Below, one piece after another: positions 11,801-21,491 of a stretch of 64,000 bases of DNA. The translations under genes were made by a program, and so were the position numbers. Origin of the DNA: Onchidella celtica. Its lineage: Eukaryota > Mollusca > Gastropoda > Systellommatophora > Onchidiidae. The notes beneath the pieces were generated by a model. The model ran no database searches. It was given only the letters and a program-made list of their open reading frames with translations, and was not told where the DNA came from. Each line of letters begins with the position of its first letter. The stretch's first letter is position 1. The DNA is taken from assembly GCA_963931925.1 (NCBI GenBank), contig OZ007572.1, positions 26,991,191 through 27,055,190 of the forward strand, read 5' to 3'.

Positions 11801-12890
11801 TGTTGGTAAAACCAGACCGGGTGTTCAGTCTGAGTGTCATGATGCGTTCTGACACTCCAATTGGAGTTGCGATCGAATTGATAAGGGAGTTTTTTACGGC
11901 GAAGCCCACGCCGTGGATTCTCGGCTGTTCGCTGCTAAGGCCCTGCCAGAAGAAGGTGTAGTTTTCTTCTTTGACTGACCCGGAGTCGGGAAGTCGAGTT
12001 TCTTGAAGGGCAGCGATGTCGATGTTTAGTAGCTGAAGTTCTCGATCAATAATTTGGGATTTCCTGATGGAGTCAATATCAGTGAGATCTTGCTGTTGCA
12101 AGCCTGGGCGCATTGTTCTGACGTTCCAGGTACCAAGTTTTAGTATTTTTCTGTTTTTGCCAGGTGCACACTTTACGTCAGCTTTTTGACTTTTGGTCTA
12201 GCTCCAACCACCTTATGAAGCAGGCTGACGTGGCGGAACAACACCCAACTGCCTGGGGGCTGCCCAGGTTACGGCGGGCGGTAGTTGATCAATGCAGCTG
12301 AAAAGCCGCTCCCACCGACAGAGGGGACCCCTGGCGCTCATCCGTACGCCAAATGGATTGAGCTTATCACCGGTAACTGCCACCTCCCGTGTTGTGCCCA
12401 TCCGTAATCGATGGCTGGAGTGTCCTCTCCAAATCGGAAATGGGTGGGCTTATAGAGGAGAGACAGACGCTTGCCAAGCCCGAGCAAACGCCTCCTCGTT
12501 TTGCTGCCTTGCCTGGGCTATTTTTAAGAGATGGTGCTTTGCCCAGAGGCACCACCCCTCTCTCTGCCATTCTAGTTAAACCCAAGGGAGAGACCAGGTC
12601 AATACATTTGGAACTAGTCCGGCTGCAGGAGATGCTGGAAGCCAGTTTGATGCAGTTCTCCCTGACAACCACCTTCGGGTCTCCACTCCTGATTTTCTGT
12701 CTGGGTTTACTCCCATAGCCTTTGCTATCATAGCAACACACAAGGCAGTGTGGTATTTGTATTCAGGGTTACCTTCCCCTAGTCTTCCTCTCTCCCGAGA
12801 TGACCCACAAGACAGTGGGGGTGACAGTAGCAGGCTGTATTGTGTACTGTTATACAATAGCAGAAAACTCTGGCCTGACATATAAGTGGG
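8895..12890 (-). mobile_element. APE-type non-LTR retrotransposon (RTE-like), near full length
   Basis: The element is read on the minus strand. The coding part is 12113-8982. In-frame coding similarity extends upstream of the first ATG (LGTWNVRT, typical of the start of this endonuclease family) to a TAG near 12197, and a GC-richer 5' segment follows to about 12890. About 90 nt follow the stop before AT-rich DNA resumes near 8890. No poly-A tail or clear target duplication was identified, so both outer limits are approximate. Confidence 0.8.
8982..12113 (-). CDS. endonuclease-reverse transcriptase of an RTE-like LINE
   Basis: An uninterrupted 1043-codon ORF. Residues about 1-245 are an EEP/APE-like endonuclease with AALQETRL near 34-41, GDFNARVG near 144-151, LDLILSRR near 213-220 and a terminal CDTDHALV. 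Residues about 470-800 are reverse transcriptase with FVDLTKAFD near 613-621, SGVKQGCVLAP near 670-680 and the catalytic ELLFADDAA near 731-739. C-terminal features are LRWLGHLHRM and a CNHC...H...C zinc-knuckle-like motif at 1020-1040. The family nicks target DNA and reverse-transcribes its own RNA there. Homology continues about 8 residues upstream of the first ATG (GTWNVRT), so that methionine may not be the true start or the 5' end may be damaged. No internal stop or frameshift is seen, which suggests a recent insertion. It is not a host gene despite resemblance to database entries named after craniofacial development protein. Confidence 0.9.
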   Translation of the reverse strand: MRPGLQQQDLTDIDSIRKSQIIDRELQLLNIDIAALQETRLPDSGSVKEENYTFFWQGLSSEQPRIHGVGFAVKNSLINSIATPIGVSERIMTLRLNTRSGFTNIICVYAPTLTSSDETKDIFYEALQRTLHNIPLTEGLLILGDFNARVGADHSAWPKCIGHFGIGNINENGQRLLELCSVNSLCVTNTYFDLKRCQRTSWRHPRSGHWHQLDLILSRRKSLGCIKITRSLHSADCDTDHALVVSKIKISAKKIYRSKAPSIPKINVTAIRDESNRKSFEKLFAESMDNVTQCDSVDETWNTLSSKIHDCAIKSFGQHKVSNNDWVAQNSEILLPLIEQKKSAFNEYNKNCNQSTKTCLKNAKAKLQLEVRRCANKYWTDLCNSIQEANEKGDMKTAFSQMKVALGPIITKSAPLKSVNGEPITDKNEQLNRWVEHYSLLYSTEKNIPPDFEEHLQKLPIMAELDAEPSLVELSNAIDHLSAGKATGSDNIPAEVLKDLKGPLLPHLYNLLLQCWKEGVIPHDMRDAKIVTLYKNKGDKGDCNNYRGISLLSITGKAFARVILCRLQQLAEKVLPETQCGFRSKRSTIDMIFALRQIQEKCKEQNRPLITCFVDLTKAFDTVSRSGLYAVLKSIGCPPTLLKLIASFHTDMRACVNFEGCTSNSFAVNSGVKQGCVLAPTLFGIYFAALLKNAFGQCSGGVLINTRVDGSIFNVARLKAKSRTEHIMLQELLFADDAAIVAHDETTLQALINSLAKACDKFMLKISVSKTVVLTQGLRNPNPIMLNGSPLEQVGKFCYLGSTISGSTDITTEINARIGKAATAFGKLSKRVWNNSKLTIKTKVLVYQTCVLSTLLYGSETWTTYSKHERSLNSFHLRCLRKILKIKWQDRISNIEVLSRANIPSTQALLGKKRLRWLGHLHRMENDRIPRQILYGELATGNRPRGRPHLRFKDTCKVTMKAFNIDPNEWENLANDRSRWRQKLRSGTLAIDFKAKETYLTKRQRRNENTRQSEPKRLTCNHCHRTLGSNIGRISHERSCQSK

Positions 12891-12899
12891 ATTTACAGA

Positions 12900-14900
12900 C
12901 CCTAAAATAGAACTAGAAGTTATTAGAGATCCTATTCATGTCACTTCTTTGCAGGGTAAAGTGAAATTGAAGCCGGTTTCTTAAAATTAATCAATGAGGA
13001 AACTTTTTTCATTCTAAAACTCTGCAGATGTTCAAATCAAATCATGCTAACGAAATATACCCCTTCACAAAATTGAAAAAATAACAACGGTTTCTTTCCA
13101 ATTATTTGCAAATTAAATATCTTTTTAAGGATAATATGTGTCTCTGTTACTGCAGTCACCAAAATGTTTTTGTCAGTTGAGTCTTTACTGTCATGATCCC
13201 CTGCCTAATATTATGCCACATGATGTGCCATAACCTGCTGAGTTCAAAAATTTCAGAAATGTTAAATTCTCTTTGCTCTACTGCTGAATTATTATTTCTG
13301 AATAACAATATCATTATAAGTATAATCCTAAAACATGCAAGAGGTTTTTGAATGTGCATAATGTAAAAGCCAAGCCCTCCATCAAACATTAATGCCTATT
13401 CATGTAATGGTCACACCTTAGAAGACTTACAACTGATTAATTTGTACTTTGGTAAACTGGTACTGTTTTCACCATCTCAAATCCCATTCTGTTTTTGTCC
13501 TTTATAAAGTTCAGCACTGTTGAAGTAATGATTGCAAAAGTCTTCTTGGTTTCGAAGGCTAATCACAAGTGAATGTGGAAATCTTTATGATAGTATCTCT
13601 GGCTGCAAGGACAGGATTAGGTGCTTTCTGACTGAACCAAGCTGATACTATTTCACAAGTACCTGTTAGGGAAATTCACCAGTATATGGTACTTTTTCAC
13701 AATAATGGTGGAAGGACTTATAAATGAAAAGACGTTATTTTATTCAGGCCTATCCATATTTTTTTCTCTGCACAGAGTCAAAATAATGACTGTCAGGGTT
13801 TATAAGTTTCAAGGTGATTACTAAAAAAATTAAAGAATGTTAATACTACACCATGGACACAATGACCATAAACAGTCCTGTGAGTAAAGAAACTGTTGAA
13901 CTTGGAGGAAGACAATCCAACCTACAGGTCTGAGATGACCACCAACAGATCTCACTGTGGCAGAGACTGTCACACCTGCATTGGCCTGCTCAGTCACAAG
14001 CATGCTGCCCTGGCAAAGCAGATGCTGCAGTCAAAATAATCAGTTTGCAAAATTCCATGATTATCCCTGACCAATGGAGAACTTGCGGTGGCCCACAATA
14101 GTTTCACAGATTGAACGGTGTACAATGAGGCAATATAACACAAAGATGGATAGTGACAAACATGCTGACTCGAAGCAAAAAATTCTGTTAAAAGTAGTAA
14201 ATCTCTTGATATGACGGAAGGAGTACCAACTACCATATGAGTTACACAACTTTAGTCCAGCACATATTTCATGTCCTGTGTGTGAATCACTGAGCCCAGC
14301 ATCTGCTGCTATAAAAACATCTATCTAGAACATACGTGTTTCTAAAATATTTTTTGTCCCATGCTCCATTTGAATCTAAAAAAAAATGATGTGCCCCATT
14401 TAAAGGCATTATGATTGGACAAAGTTAAAATGTACACAATTTTTAAAGAAAAAGTTTCTCAAAAACTATTTACTTACAGCATGTAGGCTATAGATCTAAA
14501 TTATAAATCAACAGAAGTTTTAATTAAAACTTTATTTCAGGTTTTAGTCACTTCTTTCATACTTCAATGGCACCCTCGCCCTTGATGCGGGCTACAGATT
14601 TGTTTGATTTGACCAGGGACCACCTCCATCAGTTTTAGCCTTAAAATACCATGTAAAACTCACAGACTAATAAATTACCCAGACTGGATGATCCCATTGT
14701 GTGATGTCACAAAACAGCGAAAGGTCATGAACCATCCGCCACATTAGGTTTACGGTAACGACCGATGCTTCAGCATAGGCCATAGCTACAATTTTGAATG
14801 ACACCATTTTGACGCGCCTACTGAACGCGGAAGTTTGGTTCCGCACCAAGAAATTAATACATGTACAACCAATCTTGACAAATAAAAAGAAATTTCTACT
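12900..14900. other. no gene recognised
   Basis: AT-rich intergenic sequence. Short ORFs on the minus strand (13156-13389, 13994-14249) have no recognisable motif or splice context. The segment near 14700-14830 is somewhat richer in CpG and leads into the hairpin at 14920. Confidence 0.55.
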
Positions 14901-14919
14901 GCAGATAGAACTAGAATCG

Positions 14920-14972
14920 GAATTTCCCGAGCGGCGGCCATGTTGGTTATACGGCCGCCGCTCAGGAAATTC
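14920..14972. repeat. GC-rich inverted repeat
   Basis: A 20-bp left arm at 14920-14939 (GAATTTCCCGAGCGGCGGCC) pairs with 14953-14972 with one mismatch, across a 13-nt spacer. The centre GGCCATGTTGG resembles a YY1-type motif. Short ORFs reading through it on both strands are by-products of the palindrome. Confidence 0.75.
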
Positions 14973-15116
14973 TGTAAAAAACGACACAGCCCGAAGCTCG
15001 TGTTTTCAGTCTGGTTAATTTATTAGACTGTGGTAAAACTTGATGTTTCAATCTAAACTCAACAAGGAAACCTACAACACGACATTTTAAAATAAATAAC
15101 ACTAACAGCTATACGG

Positions 15117-17035
15117 TTGATTATGAAACAAGCGTTCAAGAAATATAAACAAGAAAAAACAATATTTACACATAGGACATATATTGAAGCAAGAAATAAA
15201 ACCAATAGGCTGATCAGAAAAAGTGTAAAGAGCTATGAAAGGAGGATTGCAATGGAAAGCAAGAGTAATTCAAAATCATTCTGGAAGTTTGTAAAGGGGA
15301 AGATGAAAACAAAAGAAAAGATGAGGAGATACTCTCAAAAATAAAACTGCCATCACAAAAGAAAAAATCCACGCGTTGGAAAAGATAGATGGATCTCTAA
15401 CGGAGAATGACGCTGAGAAGGCTGAAGTGCTGAATACTTTTTTCGCTAGTGTATTTACAAAGGAAGATTGTGAGAATATACCTAACCCCAAATATGTAAA
15501 TAACAATATGTTTATAGACAATATAATAGTAACAGAAAAAGCGGTCAAAGATCAACTAGGGGCACTAAATGAAAATAAAGCACCTGGACCAGATAAGTTC
15601 TCGCCTAAATTTCTAAAGCAAATAACAGATGAAATCTCACTACCTTTGACAGTTATATTTAACAAGTCAATAGAAGAAGGGAAAATTCCTACAAGCTGGA
15701 AAGATGCAGTTGTTACGGCAATATTCAAAAAAGGACAAACAAAAGACCCAGCAAATTATAGACCGGTCAGTCTTACATCAGTTATCTGTAAAATCATGGA
15801 ATCCATCATAAAGAATGAAATAATGAAATACTTTGAGGAACATAAAATTATAAATAACAACCAATATGGGTTTAGACCCAACAGATCTTGCGTATCACAA
15901 CTGATAACTGTTCTAGATGACATAACAAAGCTCATTGATGGTGGAGACGACGTCGACATAGTGTATTTTGATTTCAGAAAGGCTTTCGAAACGGTACCAC
16001 ACAAGAGACTGTTAGAGAAAGTGAAAAGTACTGGTATTTCAGGAAATATATATATATAACTGGATTGAAGATTTTCTGTCAGATAGAACTCAATCTGTAA
16101 AAATAAACAATGAAATGTCTAGTAACTCCCAAGTAACCAGTGGCATACCACAAGGCAGTGTATTAGGTCCCTTGTTATTCATAATATTCATAAATGATCT
16201 ACCCCTTGAAGTATCCTCATGCTGCAAAATGTTTGCAGATGATACAAAAATATATGGACCTAGTAAAAATTCCCGTGTAATACAAAATGATATTGACAAA
16301 CTGATAGAATGGTCAAGAAAATGGCAACTGGATTTCAACAGTACTAAATGCAAAGTTTTGCACATTGGTCAAAAAAATCCTAAATTTAATTACAAAATAT
16401 CAGGACTAGAACTTTCTAAAACTAAACAAGAAAAAGATGTTGGAGTATATTTTGATACCAAACTTAGCTTTGATTACCACATTAACTCATGTACAAAAGC
16501 AGCAAACAAAATAGTCGGGCTAATCAAGAAATGCTTTACAGGACTGGACCAATTTTCATTATTACTGCTGTATAAATCACTTGTTAGAAGTAAATTGGAA
16601 TATGGCAATACAATATGGCATCCTCATTACAAAAGGCAATCAGTGGAAATTGAAAAAGTACAAAAAAGAATGATTAAATTACTTAGATACAAAATTATGT
16701 CATATGAGGAGATACTCTCAAAAATAAAACTGCCATCACTAAAATACAGACGATTAAGGAATGACCTTATTCATACATACAAAATCTTAAATAACGAAAA
16801 CAGGATTGAAAGAGAAACATTTTTTCAAATTGGAAGATTCTCAAGAGGGGATGGAAGGAGATTAAATAACGAGAGAACAAAAACAAATGTAAGAAAAAAT
16901 TTCTTAACAAATAGAGTCATCCAATATTGGAATAAGTTGAGTACTGAAACTAAATACTCCGAAAATATAAATATATTTAAAACCAGAATTGACAGAGATT
17001 TAGCATACTTGATGTACGAATCAGATTTATCTTAG
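15117..17035 (+). pseudogene. broken reverse transcriptase of a CR1/jockey-like element
   Basis: Three collinear frames: 15117-15344, then about 15325-16059, then about 16056-17035. Motifs in order: FWKFVKGK, ALNENKAPGPDKFSPK, VTAIFKKGQTKDPANYRPVS, NNQYGFRPNRSC, VYFDFRKAFETVPH, SGIPQGSVLGPLLF, the catalytic KMFADDTKIYG, then the thumb and C-terminal region ending DLAYLMYESDLS. The first frame break falls in a 36-bp patch also found at 16704-16739. The second falls in a TA run near 16047-16057, where the sequence needs 4 fewer bases to read through from SGNIY to NWIEDFLS. Otherwise the frames are intact, so the copy is fairly young but cannot make the full protein. Confidence 0.88.
15321..15356. 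repeat. 36-bp direct repeat shared with 16704-16739
   Basis: The 36 bases starting ATGAGGAGATACTCTCAAAA are identical at 15321-15356 and 16704-16739, inside the same retrotransposon but in different reading frames. In the downstream copy they code a normal part of the reverse transcriptase C-terminal region (YEEILSKIKLPS). In the upstream copy they coincide with a frame break. Confidence 0.9.
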
Positions 17036-17238
17036 TATAAATTATTTATGAAAACCTATGAAAGAACTTAATCCATGTTTTTTATTGAAATAACACAAAT
17101 GACTGTTGTAGAAATGATATACTAACACAATAACACAAGCCACCGGAAGAGGATACTATAAGTCAAGAGATATAGAGGGGGCAACAAGAGGCTAAAAAGC
17201 CTACAGCCCTCGATACCATACCATACCATACCATGAAA

Positions 17239-17991
17239 TTAACGCTCACCCTGCACGCTACCCGTAAAGCCCGCTGCCCGGTCAGTGACCTTTCTCAGGG
17301 AGAATCTTATCTGGGGTCACTGACCCGTGCTGCTAGATGATGACCACATACGCTGTCCACGTGGTTCGGTTTTTATTGATCAGTATGAAAACATTCGCTG
17401 CTATAGGCTTGATAATGAATAAACCAGCAAAACTTTAGTCTGTCAGTCTCTAACCAATGATCTGACTTATGATTCCAAACTGACAGCTGTAGTTTTCGTG
17501 AGAACGAAGCATGGTAACTAGCCACGCCCTCCCAAGCCCTACACAAATGGTTTTTCATCCTGATTGACACATACTAATAAACCAATGTGGGCATTTGGGA
17601 CAAAGATTATTTCAGAGCTTGTTTCTGATTGATTCTTAGACACAAACAACTCCAGATGGTGGTCAGCTTGTGAGAAAATGAGATAATATTGCAAATTTGT
17701 TGAGCAACAGTTCACATGTCGATGTTACATCTTCTTTTGAAAGTGTGGGGAGAGCCTTTGAAAGCTTAATCTTTGTGATTCCGACCAGTGGTTCACTGGT
17801 TAACATGTCCATGTCACAATGTGTTTGATTTAGAAGAGATACATTCTCAAAAAGGTCAGTGACCCAATGCGTGAAAATACGGCTTGCACGTGGCGCGGTC
17901 AGCTTTACCTTTCCGACTTTTGCCGCCCGTGCGGCGTGAGCGCTTGCGAGTCAATACCGACAATTGCCGCCCCGCGCAGGGTGAGGGTTAA
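17239..17991. mobile_element. TTAA-flanked non-autonomous DNA element (piggyBac-like)
   Basis: Left end TTAACGCTCACCCTGC (17239) and right end, reverse-complemented, TTAACCCTCACCCTGC (to 17991) form a 16-bp inverted repeat with one mismatch, including the TTAA target expected for piggyBac or Kolobok insertion. The interior (about 720 bp) has no long ORF and contains GGTCAGTGACC-type motifs near 17280, 17315 and 17853. Confidence 0.7.
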
Positions 17992-18029
17992 AATTTCTAT
18001 GATGTTTTTGTTTTCGAAGTGGTTATTTT

Positions 18030-18391
18030 CAAGGCATGCCTTGGAACTAACGCCAGCGTTATTTTCAAGGCATGTTTCATTGACCAATCAGAAGCTGTTT
18101 CAGTATTTCTAAACGTGGAGCCTTAGACTGTGCATTGTCAGACTGATATGTAACGACGTGAGGGTCTAGTCAGTTTGTATCATCGAGGCCGTAGGCCGAT
18201 GTTCGTCTGGGTAGTAGTCAGATTGACATATCAGGGAAAGCCGCCGGGGTAGCTATGTATTGTTTATTGGACTCAAGGTATGCCTTGGAACTAACGCCAG
18301 CGTTATTTTCAAGGCATGTTTCATTGACCAATCAGAAGCTGTTAAGGTATGCCTTGAAAATAACGCTAGAGTTAGTTTCAAGGTATGCCTT
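18030..18391. repeat. palindromic repeat units with a CCAAT-containing arm
   Basis: A 70-bp unit (CAAGGCATGCCTTGGAACTA onward, ending GACCAATCAGAAGCTGTT) occurs at 18030-18099 and, with one difference seen by eye, at 18274-18343. The second copy runs straight into a 48-bp imperfect palindrome, AAGGTATGCCTTGAAAATAA onward, at 18344-18391 (20 of 24 arm positions pair). No coding potential. Confidence 0.8.
18128..18262. repeat. dispersed repeat core, copy 1 of 3
   Basis: A segment reading GTGAGGGTCTAGTCAGTTTG, then CGAGGCCGTAGGCCGATGTT, then AGTCAGATTGACATATCAGG, then CCGCCGGGGTAGCTATG. It recurs nearly unchanged at 19507-19646 and in a shortened, diverged form inside the MITE at 20130-20367. 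Confidence 0.8.
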
Positions 18392-18419
18392 GTAAATAAC
18401 GCCTTGCTTTTGTTTTTCA

Positions 18420-19400
18420 TGACATTAGTACCAACATAGTCTTAGACAACAGAACTTGACTTTCGTTCTTCGAAGGAATCAGTTCTCGCACAGGAAGATG
18501 AATAGGTCTCGAGTCTTTTCTCAAAACACGACAAACTTTTTAAAGAAGATAACAAACATTAGCCTAGATCCATTGGAACAAGAGCTCTGACTTCACCACT
18601 GATAACATTAAACGGCACAAATGCAGCTAGATCTAGAATCTAGATCTATGGTGCTTTGCTCATGTCCGAGGTAGACTTCCCCAAAGACTGGTATGTCCTT
18701 CGTTTGGCCATGCCATGCATAATCGCAACCTTTGACCAATTTTATTGACCACAGTTTTGACACATATCGTAACTTGAGCTTAGGCCTACCTTGTTTATTT
18801 ACAGGTCATGAACTTTGAACTTGTTAGGCCTATGAACTCGTCTTATTGCCAACCGAAGGCATGGGGTACGTGCCCAAATAATATAGGGGAGTGTTTCCGG
18901 TAAAATATGCCAGTTCGACAATTTTTAATTTTTTATTTTTGACATAGTTAGAAATAATTATATCGAGCTTTGATACTATTCCTGACAACTTAAATATCTC
19001 TGTTATACTTCATCTGACTTAATTTTTTCTCTTTGAGATTAGTTAGGTCTAATATTCTTCTAAAAATTGTAAAGTAGAACGATTCATGTATATAATTTGA
19101 TCAAAACTTTGTAGGTCAAGAAGATACCTATTACCTGGCAATAAACCTATTCCTTGGGCAGGGCAAAGGTTACTGCGAAAGGTACCCAGGCACTTAGTGT
19201 TTACACAGAGCCAATATAGATCATGTAGAATAGGGTTACAGATTAGGACTGTTGCATTCTCTGTGCATTTATCGTACATCAAACAGTCACGTAGGAGTCA
19301 CGAATCAAATACTCCTAGAATTCAAGGCGGATCCTTTATACTGAGGTATGAGTGAGAGAAATGAGTAGGCCTACGATCTGAATAGGCCTACCGACAAGTG
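18420..19400. other. no gene recognised
   Basis: AT-rich sequence with scattered GATCTA/TCTAGA and TAGGCCTA motifs. No supported ORF or RNA gene. Confidence 0.5.
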
Positions 19401-19920
19401 CATAGATCTAGATCTAGACTAGATTGTAGATCTAGATCTAGATCTAGAGGGTAGGGGTAGACTCTAGATCTAGAGGCTGGGGTAGATTCTAGATCTAGAG
19501 TCTAGATAGGCATTGTCAGATTGATATAATATGTAACGATGTGAGGGTCTAGTCAGTTTGTATAATCGAGGCCGTAGGCCGATGTTCGTCTGGGCAGTAG
19601 TCAGATTGACATATCAGGGAAAGCCGCCGGGGTAGCTATGTATTGTTCTCACTCGGGCTATGGAACGCATTCGGAAGTCCTTCCATGATTTGACATAGAT
19701 CTAGATCTAGTCTAGATTCTAGATCTAGACTCTAGATCTGTATATTTGACATAAATTTAGAAAATCAAGTTGTGATAGATGCAATAGGCTGAATAGCAGA
19801 GTCACTTGGTCAGTCTTGCACTGTAGGCTATGGGGCAAGGATGAAAGGAATTAACATTTCCAGATCTAAATCTGGATTCTACTTCTAGATCTAGATATCT
19901 AGATCTATATTTAGATCTAT
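19401..19920. repeat. GATCTA-type satellite patches
   Basis: Degenerate runs of GATCTA/TCTAGA hexamers at about 19407-19510, 19695-19738 and 19860-19918, interrupted by dispersed repeat copy 2. The same motif forms further patches near 18628-18647 and 57990-58110. Confidence 0.8.
19507..19646. repeat. dispersed repeat core, copy 2 of 3
   Basis: Matches 18128-18262 closely: GGCATTGTCAGATTGATAT, GTGAGGGTCTAGTCAGTTTG, GAGGCCGTAGGCCGATG and GCCGCCGGGGTAGCTATG in the same order and spacing. It is embedded in GATCTA satellite. Confidence 0.8.
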
Positions 19921-20129
19921 GTGACTTTGAATATAATTTTGTAAAGTGAGAAGATTGTTTAAAAAATCATGTCTTCTATTCCCGGTATTAACTGAGGACA
20001 GTAGACAGGAACATGGTTTGGTTTTAGGGGAATAACTTCCGAGGTGGAGGGTTGGGATGGGGTGCATGCATGCACTTGATAACAGTCATGGAAAGGACTT
20101 TCTGTGTTTTAGGTTTTGGAAGGATTTTA

Positions 20130-20367
20130 GGGAGGTCTTCCGCCCGTCCGCGCCATAATTTTTACCGCTATTAAGTAAAGCTCACGGTTACACATTGTCA
20201 CTGTTATCAATTTAAACTCACAACACATGAAATGGTCAGATGGACCGGGGAGTGTGAGGGTCTAGTTAGTTTGTATCAATGGGCGGTAGTCAGATTGACT
20301 AATCAGGCGAAAAGGGGCTGGGGTAGTTGTTTTTTCTTGACTGGCGCGGACGGGCGGAAGACCTTCC
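20130..20367. mobile_element. MITE with 26-bp TIRs and 8-bp target duplication
   Basis: Terminal inverted repeats pair perfectly over 23 bp (20133-20155 with 20342-20364; AGGTCTTCCGCCCGTCCGCG reading inward) and extend to 26 bp with one mismatch. The 8-mer GGATTTTA occurs at 20122-20129 and 20368-20375, immediately outside, as an exact target-site duplication. An 8-bp duplication fits hAT, P or Merlin groups; ends beginning GG favour Merlin over hAT (inference). The 238-bp element is non-coding. Its interior carries a diverged version of the dispersed repeat seen at 18128 and 19507. Confidence 0.88.
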
Positions 20368-20533
20368 GGATTTTATATCAAATTTACAAGTAGCCTGTTA
20401 GAGCATTTTGGAAAAAAAAAAGACATCAGGTTAGAAAATTAAAGATTAGACATGATTGTTTACTACTGTATCACTAACCAAGCACCTCGCTTAGTTACTT
20501 GTAGCTTAGTGATGGAAAAATAGTACTCTTTGT

Positions 20534-20553
20534 CCCCCCCCCCCCCCCCCCCC
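20534..20553. repeat. poly-C tract
   Basis: A 20-base run of C. Similar homopolymer runs occur at 23565-23581 (G), 42987-43000 (C) and 54961-54976 (C). Confidence 0.95.
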
Positions 20554-20559
20554 AAGCTA

Positions 20560-21490
20560 TTAGTATTAGGTGCCTGAGACTGAGAGGGCAATTCAGGTGG
20601 TAAAGGATCATGCTGTGTTTTTTTTTTCTGGCTCAAGCTCATAGTCATACGGCATTAAGAAAAAGAAAAGGAGGCCTTGCAATAGGGAGCCAAAGTAAAG
20701 TATTATAGTCGAATGGAGAAAAGTGGTGAGTTGTGTTCATTGTTCATAATTTGCATTTTCTCTGTTTGGCTATACTTGGAAACTGTCCTAAACCAAAGCA
20801 GGTCCGCCCCAAAAAAAATTAAAAGTTTCGCTACACTAGATCCCAAGTGGCATACCGCTGGCTCAGGCATTATAGTATTAGTGATTAGTATATCAACCTC
20901 GCATGACCACTGTTGCCATGCAACCATGCTATGTATTTAAGGTCACTTGTGCTTCAACGGAAAGTGTGTATGTATGTGTGTGTGGAGGGGGGTGGGTTAA
21001 GGGAGGTAATACATTGATTAATTTGTCAGCTGTATTATTTTCCTTGAATATGCAACAGTAATACTTCATGATAATGCTTCACGTATTCCTCGAACCAGAT
21101 GAAGCTACCCGGAAGAATTTGAGTTACCTTTATTTTACCCTTATCTATAAATTATGTTAAAGCGAGGTTTATAAATAGTAGCAGTTTTGCATAATTTATT
21201 TTGAACATTACAATGATTTCACAGGGATATAAATAATAAAGAATAGCTGAATTTTTTTTTATTGTTTGACTGAAAGCAAAATTTTGTTTACAATTGTTCA
21301 GTGTGTATGTATATATATTTCTGATTTAATTTAATTTTTATATAAAAGCTAGAGATAGTGAGAATTTCTGTAACAAACATGAAGATAATAAAAAAAATGT
21401 TAGTATCCTTTGTTTAATTTTATGTGTTGTGATTATACAACTGATTTGCCATTTATCATAGGAATCAGTGATTGTCTCAAGTTGGCATAA
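20560..21490. other. upstream region of PHYH, no gene recognised
   Basis: AT-rich sequence that should contain the PHYH promoter. CATTTATCATAG just before 21462 could be a splice acceptor for a non-coding first exon. I see no clear TATA or other core element. Confidence 0.4.
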
Positions 21491-21491
21491 G

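Larger units (their letters stand above)
15100..17234 (+). mobile_element. 5'-truncated CR1/jockey-like non-LTR retrotransposon
   Basis: Only the reverse transcriptase half is present; the endonuclease is absent, as in a truncated reverse-transcription product. The 3' end is marked by a microsatellite tail, four and a half ATACC units at 17213-17234, as CR1-group elements often have. A TTAA-flanked element begins only 5 bp further on. Confidence 0.82.

Noticed and set aside
8982..12113. Possible host gene, because similar proteins are often labelled craniofacial development protein 2.
   Set aside because: Endonuclease plus reverse transcriptase in one chain is diagnostic of a non-LTR retrotransposon.
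14667..15018. ORFs on both strands sharing FPERRP...GRRSGN peptides.
   Set aside because: The shared peptide comes from the perfect hairpin at 14920-14972 read on either strand.
19401..19920. Clustered AGATCT/TCTAGA sites considered as regulatory elements.
   Set aside because: They form simple hexamer satellite, also seen at 57990-58110, with no relation to a gene start.
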